From an uncultured Eubacteriales bacterium (GTDB lineage Bacteria; Bacillota; Clostridia; Oscillospirales; Acutalibacteraceae), in contig CAKUAQ010000059.1 of NCBI GenBank assembly GCA_934636435.1, positions 1 through 8,923 on the forward strand: a stretch of DNA of 8,923 bases, given 5' to 3'. A program made the translations under genes and the position numbers. Shown here one piece after another: positions 6,666-8,923 of the stretch. Each line of letters begins with the position of its first letter. The stretch's first letter is position 1. Below the pieces are notes generated by a model. That model did no database searches and was not told the DNA's origin. It worked only from the letters and a program-made list of their open reading frames with translations.

Positions 6666-7205
6666 TCAGCGTGCCTTGCAGAATTTTTCCACATAACGGT
6701 CGATGGCTTCGTCCACGATTTTCACCGCCTGCTCTCGGGCGCTGACCTCGTCCACTGCTGTTGTTTTGTTCTCCAGATTTTTGTAGACCGAGAAGAAATG
6801 CCGCATCTCCGCAAAAATGTGGGAAGGCAACTGGTCGATATCGGTATACATATTGTAATTCGGGTCATTGAACGGAATGGCAATGATCTTTTCGTCATTG
6901 CGACCGTTATCAATCATAGAAATCATACCGATCGGATATGCCCGCACCAGCGTCAGCGGCTCCAGCGGTTCGGAGCAAAGCAGCAGCACATCCAGCGGAT
7001 CCCCGTCGTCACCATAGGTGCGGGGAATAAATCCGTAATTGGCGGGATAGTGGGTCGAGGTATACAGGATCCGATCCAGAATAATCAGCCCGGTCTCCTT
7101 GTCCAGCTCATATTTTTTCTTGCTGCCCTTGGAAATTTCCACCACGCAAATAAAATCCTCCGGGCGGATACGTTCCGGGGAAATGTCGTGCCAGATGTTT
7201 GTCAT
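6666..7205 (-). CDS. ppa: Family I soluble inorganic pyrophosphatase
   Basis: Cytoplasmic Mg-dependent hydrolysis of pyrophosphate to two phosphates, pulling biosynthetic reactions forward. The 179-residue product has family I motifs throughout: Glu24 in EISKGSKKKYE, YPANYGFIPRTYGDDGDPLD with metal-binding Asp67, Asp69 and Asp72, further acidic residues Asp99 and Asp104 with Lys106 in DNGRNDEKI, and Tyr141-Lys142 in HFFSVYKNLE. It is close in length to the E. coli enzyme. ATG at 7205 is preceded by AAAAGGAGGAGCTT. The frame stays open further upstream, but that part runs through the promoter and has no homology-like content, so the longer version is rejected. It is the first gene of a two-gene unit with the LOG-family gene. 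Many Clostridia use family II or membrane pyrophosphatases instead, so a family I enzyme is mildly notable. Confidence 0.95.
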   Translation of the reverse strand: MTNIWHDISPERIRPEDFICVVEISKGSKKKYELDKETGLIILDRILYTSTHYPANYGFIPRTYGDDGDPLDVLLLCSEPLEPLTLVRAYPIGMISMIDNGRNDEKIIAIPFNDPNYNMYTDIDQLPSHIFAEMRHFFSVYKNLENKTTAVDEVSAREQAVKIVDEAIDRYVEKFCKAR

Positions 7206-7248
7206 AAGCTCCTCCTTTTCACGGCCGCTATCCTTCTGCATGGGCAAT

Positions 7249-7277
7249 ATTGTACCACAGTTTCTCTTACAAGTCAA
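7249..7277 (-). promoter_or_regulatory. Sigma-A-type promoter of ppa and the LOG-family gene
   Basis: On the minus strand TTGACT (7272-7277) and TACAAT (7249-7254) are separated by exactly 17 bp, each matching five of six consensus bases. The start near 7242 gives a leader of about 37 bases. This also excludes the upstream in-frame ATG at 7241 as the translation start. Confidence 0.8.
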
Positions 7278-7296
7278 ACAAAATACGTCCAAGCTA

Positions 7297-7325
7297 TTGC
7301 AAACGCGGGAAAAGTATGGTAGACT
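7297..7325 (+). promoter_or_regulatory. Probable sigma-A-type promoter of the acetyltransferase-ABC unit
   Basis: TTGCAA (7297-7302) and TAGACT (7320-7325) are spaced 17 bp, each with four of six consensus matches. It diverges from the ppa promoter, with the two -35 boxes only 19 bp apart. Start near 7332 leaves about 30 bases to the GTG at 7362, including AGGAGG. Confidence 0.55.
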
Positions 7326-7361
7326 GGGCGATGTAATGTTGTCCCGAGGAGGAACTGTGCC

Positions 7362-8237
7362 GTGCTGCAATTACGCCCTTACCGCCCGGAGGATTCCGCC
7401 ACCGTGCTGTCCTGGTGTACGAATGAGCATTCCTTTTACCAATGGACGGCGGGCAAACTGGGAGCCTATCCCCTGTCCCCGGCGCAATTTCAGCCGACAT
7501 CCGATTCGATGGCGTTCATCGCCACGGATGCTGGTGAACCAATGGGATTTTTCACTCTGAACACGCTGAAGAACCGCCCCGGAGAGCTGCATCTCGGCTT
7601 TATCATCGTAGCACCCCAAAAACGTGGACAGAGCTACGGCAAGGCTGTGGTACAGCTGGCTGTACAATATGCCCGAGAATTCTGCGATGCTCATGCCGTG
7701 TCGCTAAGAGTGTTCGAAAACAACCCCGCCGCTTATCGCTGTTATATTGCTGCCGGTTTCCAGCCCGACCCATCCCGGCCGCCGGAGTCCTATCGGATAC
7801 TGGACGAAGACTGGCGGTGCTTGCAGCTGGTTTCGGAGATAACCGACGGCGCAGCGCTCCTGAACCGCTACTGGCGGGCGGTGCTGGCGCAGGATGCCGC
7901 CGGTATGCGCGACTTTCTGGCTCCCCATGCGATGGTGCGCTGGCATAACACCGACGAGCAGTTCACCGCCGAAGAATTTATCCGGGCAAACTGCACCTAT
8001 CCCGGCGATTGGGACGGCACAGTTCAGCGCATAACCCCCATACCCGAGGGCTATGTCACTGTGGTTCATGTATTCAACCGGGAGCGCACCCTGTCCTTCC
8101 ATGTGACGTCCTTTTTCCGACTGACCAGGGGGCGCATTACCACTTTGGATGAATACTGGGGCGATGACAGCGTCCCACCCGTCTGGCGACAGGAATTGCA
8201 TTTAGGCACAACCATTGACAAGGAGGAATCCCTGTGA
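7362..8237 (+). CDS. GNAT acetyltransferase fused to a SnoaL/NTF2-like domain
   Basis: A 291-residue two-domain protein. Residues 1-160 are a GNAT N-acetyltransferase: LRPYRPEDSATVLSW start, acetyl-CoA loop at 84-94 (PQKRGQSYGKA) and the closing motif FENNPAAYRCYIAAGF (118-133). The loop reads RGQSYG, with Ser91 where the consensus RxxGxG has its first glycine. Residues 165-277 form a SnoaL-like (NTF2-fold) domain: LLNRYWRAVLAQDAAGMRDFLAPHAMVRWH, then FTAEEFIRANCTYPGDW, then strands ending RITTLDEYWGDD. Stand-alone proteins resembling this half occur in Firmicutes, usually of unknown function. The acyl acceptor is unknown. GTG at 7362 has GAGGAGG at suitable distance; no in-frame ATG fits. 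Its TGA overlaps the start of the ABC ATPase gene, implying translational coupling. The two halves could be separate activities or a sensor plus modifier. Confidence 0.85.
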   Translation: MLQLRPYRPEDSATVLSWCTNEHSFYQWTAGKLGAYPLSPAQFQPTSDSMAFIATDAGEPMGFFTLNTLKNRPGELHLGFIIVAPQKRGQSYGKAVVQLAVQYAREFCDAHAVSLRVFENNPAAYRCYIAAGFQPDPSRPPESYRILDEDWRCLQLVSEITDGAALLNRYWRAVLAQDAAGMRDFLAPHAMVRWHNTDEQFTAEEFIRANCTYPGDWDGTVQRITPIPEGYVTVVHVFNRERTLSFHVTSFFRLTRGRITTLDEYWGDDSVPPVWRQELHLGTTIDKEESL

Positions 8238-8923
8238 TCACCATTAATCAGCTCACCAAGATTTACCCCGGTGCCACCGCCGTGACGGCGCTGGATGAAA
8301 TCACTCTCACCCTGCCGGATACCGGTATGGTGTTCTTTCTGGGGCGCTCCGGCAGCGGAAAAACCACCCTGCTCAATCTTCTGGGCGGACTGGACGGATT
8401 CCAGAGCGGCGACATTCAGATAGACGGCATCTCCCTGCAGGGGCTAAACGCGCGCCAGCTGGACGCGTACCGGAATGCTTATACCGGCTTTGTGTTTCAG
8501 GAATACAATCTTTTGGACGAACTGACCGTCGCAGAGAATGTCGCTCTGGCACCCGAACTGCAGCAGGCGGAGGTTTCCGAAATGACCATTGAACAGGCGC
8601 TGGCGGCGGTGCATTTGGACGGTTTTCAGAGCCGCAAGCCCGGTGAATTGTCCGGCGGACAAAAGCAGCGGGTTGCTATCGCCCGGGCGCTGATCAAACG
8701 CCCCAAGCTGCTGCTGGCGGACGAGCCCACCGGCGCGCTGGATACCGAAAACTCCCGGCAGGTATGGGACATTCTTAAAGAGCTGTCCCGGGATCGGCTG
8801 GTGGTCGTGGTGAGCCACGACCGGGACTATGCCGCCCAATATGCCGACCGCATCATCGAGCTGGCGGACGGACGGGTGCTGACGGATACAGCGCCCCTGT
8901 CGACCACCCCGTCTGCCGCCGGG
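8234..8923 (+). CDS. ABC transporter ATP-binding domain (LolD/MacB/FtsE-like), partial: runs off right edge
   Basis: ATPase of an ABC transporter. All motifs are intact in the 230 visible residues: Walker A GRSGSGKTT (37-45), Q-loop Gln89 in FVFQEYNLLDELTVAENV, signature LSGGQKQR (139-146), Walker B LLLADEP (159-165), D-loop GALD and switch His195 in SHDRD. The FQEYNLLDELTVAENV type and short spacing place it with the lipoprotein-release/macrolide/antimicrobial-peptide exporter group that pairs with FtsX-like permeases. The start is GTG at 8234 with AAGGAGG upstream; it overlaps the preceding TGA by four bases (GTGA), so it is cotranslated with the acetyltransferase gene. No stop occurs by 8923, past the end of a normal ATPase domain, so it may continue into a fused FtsX-type permease, a layout common in Clostridia. 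The substrate is not deducible. Confidence 0.92.
   Translation, partial: MITINQLTKIYPGATAVTALDEITLTLPDTGMVFFLGRSGSGKTTLLNLLGGLDGFQSGDIQIDGISLQGLNARQLDAYRNAYTGFVFQEYNLLDELTVAENVALAPELQQAEVSEMTIEQALAAVHLDGFQSRKPGELSGGQKQRVAIARALIKRPKLLLADEPTGALDTENSRQVWDILKELSRDRLVVVVSHDRDYAAQYADRIIELADGRVLTDTAPLSTTPSAAG

Noticed and set aside
8444..8839. Minus-strand open frame opposite the ABC ATPase
   Set aside because: Antisense shadow of a gene with all Walker and signature motifs intact; no ribosome site or domain.

Overview
The window looks like chromosomal DNA from a Clostridia-class Firmicute, probably an anaerobic gut bacterium. Strong AGGAGG-type ribosome sites, TTG/GTG starts, sigma-A-like promoters with 17-bp spacers, a glycyl radical enzyme (an oxygen-sensitive class) and moderately GC-rich codon use all fit. 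The taxon is an inference; there is no rRNA or other marker here.

Bases 1-5079 (minus strand) are a deoxysugar fermentation operon read right to left: rhamnulokinase, acetate/propionate kinase, class II fuculose/rhamnulose-phosphate-type aldolase, and a glycyl radical diol dehydratase cut by the left edge. The expected flow is kinase -> ketose-1-phosphate -> aldolase -> DHAP + lactaldehyde -> (reductase not in window) 1,2-propanediol -> dehydratase -> propanal -> (enzymes not in window) propionyl-phosphate -> kinase -> propionate + ATP. The aldolase ends in a short amphipathic helix that looks like a bacterial-microcompartment encapsulation peptide, preceded by a six-cysteine segment. This suggests the left part of a fucose/rhamnose microcompartment locus (GRM5-like), whose shell genes would lie beyond base 1.

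Bases 5080-5274 are a divergent control region. It carries a promoter for the sugar operon with an overlapping catabolite-repression-like site, and a promoter for a DeoR-family repressor (5275-6000, plus) with TGATCA repeats 20 bp apart and an inverted repeat over its -10. The repressor gene ends at a strong hairpin terminator shared with the convergent gene pair that follows.

Bases 6072-7205 (minus) are a two-gene unit: family I inorganic pyrophosphatase, then a LOG-family nucleoside-monophosphate phosphoribohydrolase. Bases 7206-7361 hold back-to-back promoters. From 7362 (plus) runs a GNAT acetyltransferase fused to a SnoaL/NTF2-like domain, whose stop codon overlaps the start of an ABC transporter ATPase (8234 onward, cut by the right edge). 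No tRNA, rRNA, CRISPR array or insertion sequence was seen.
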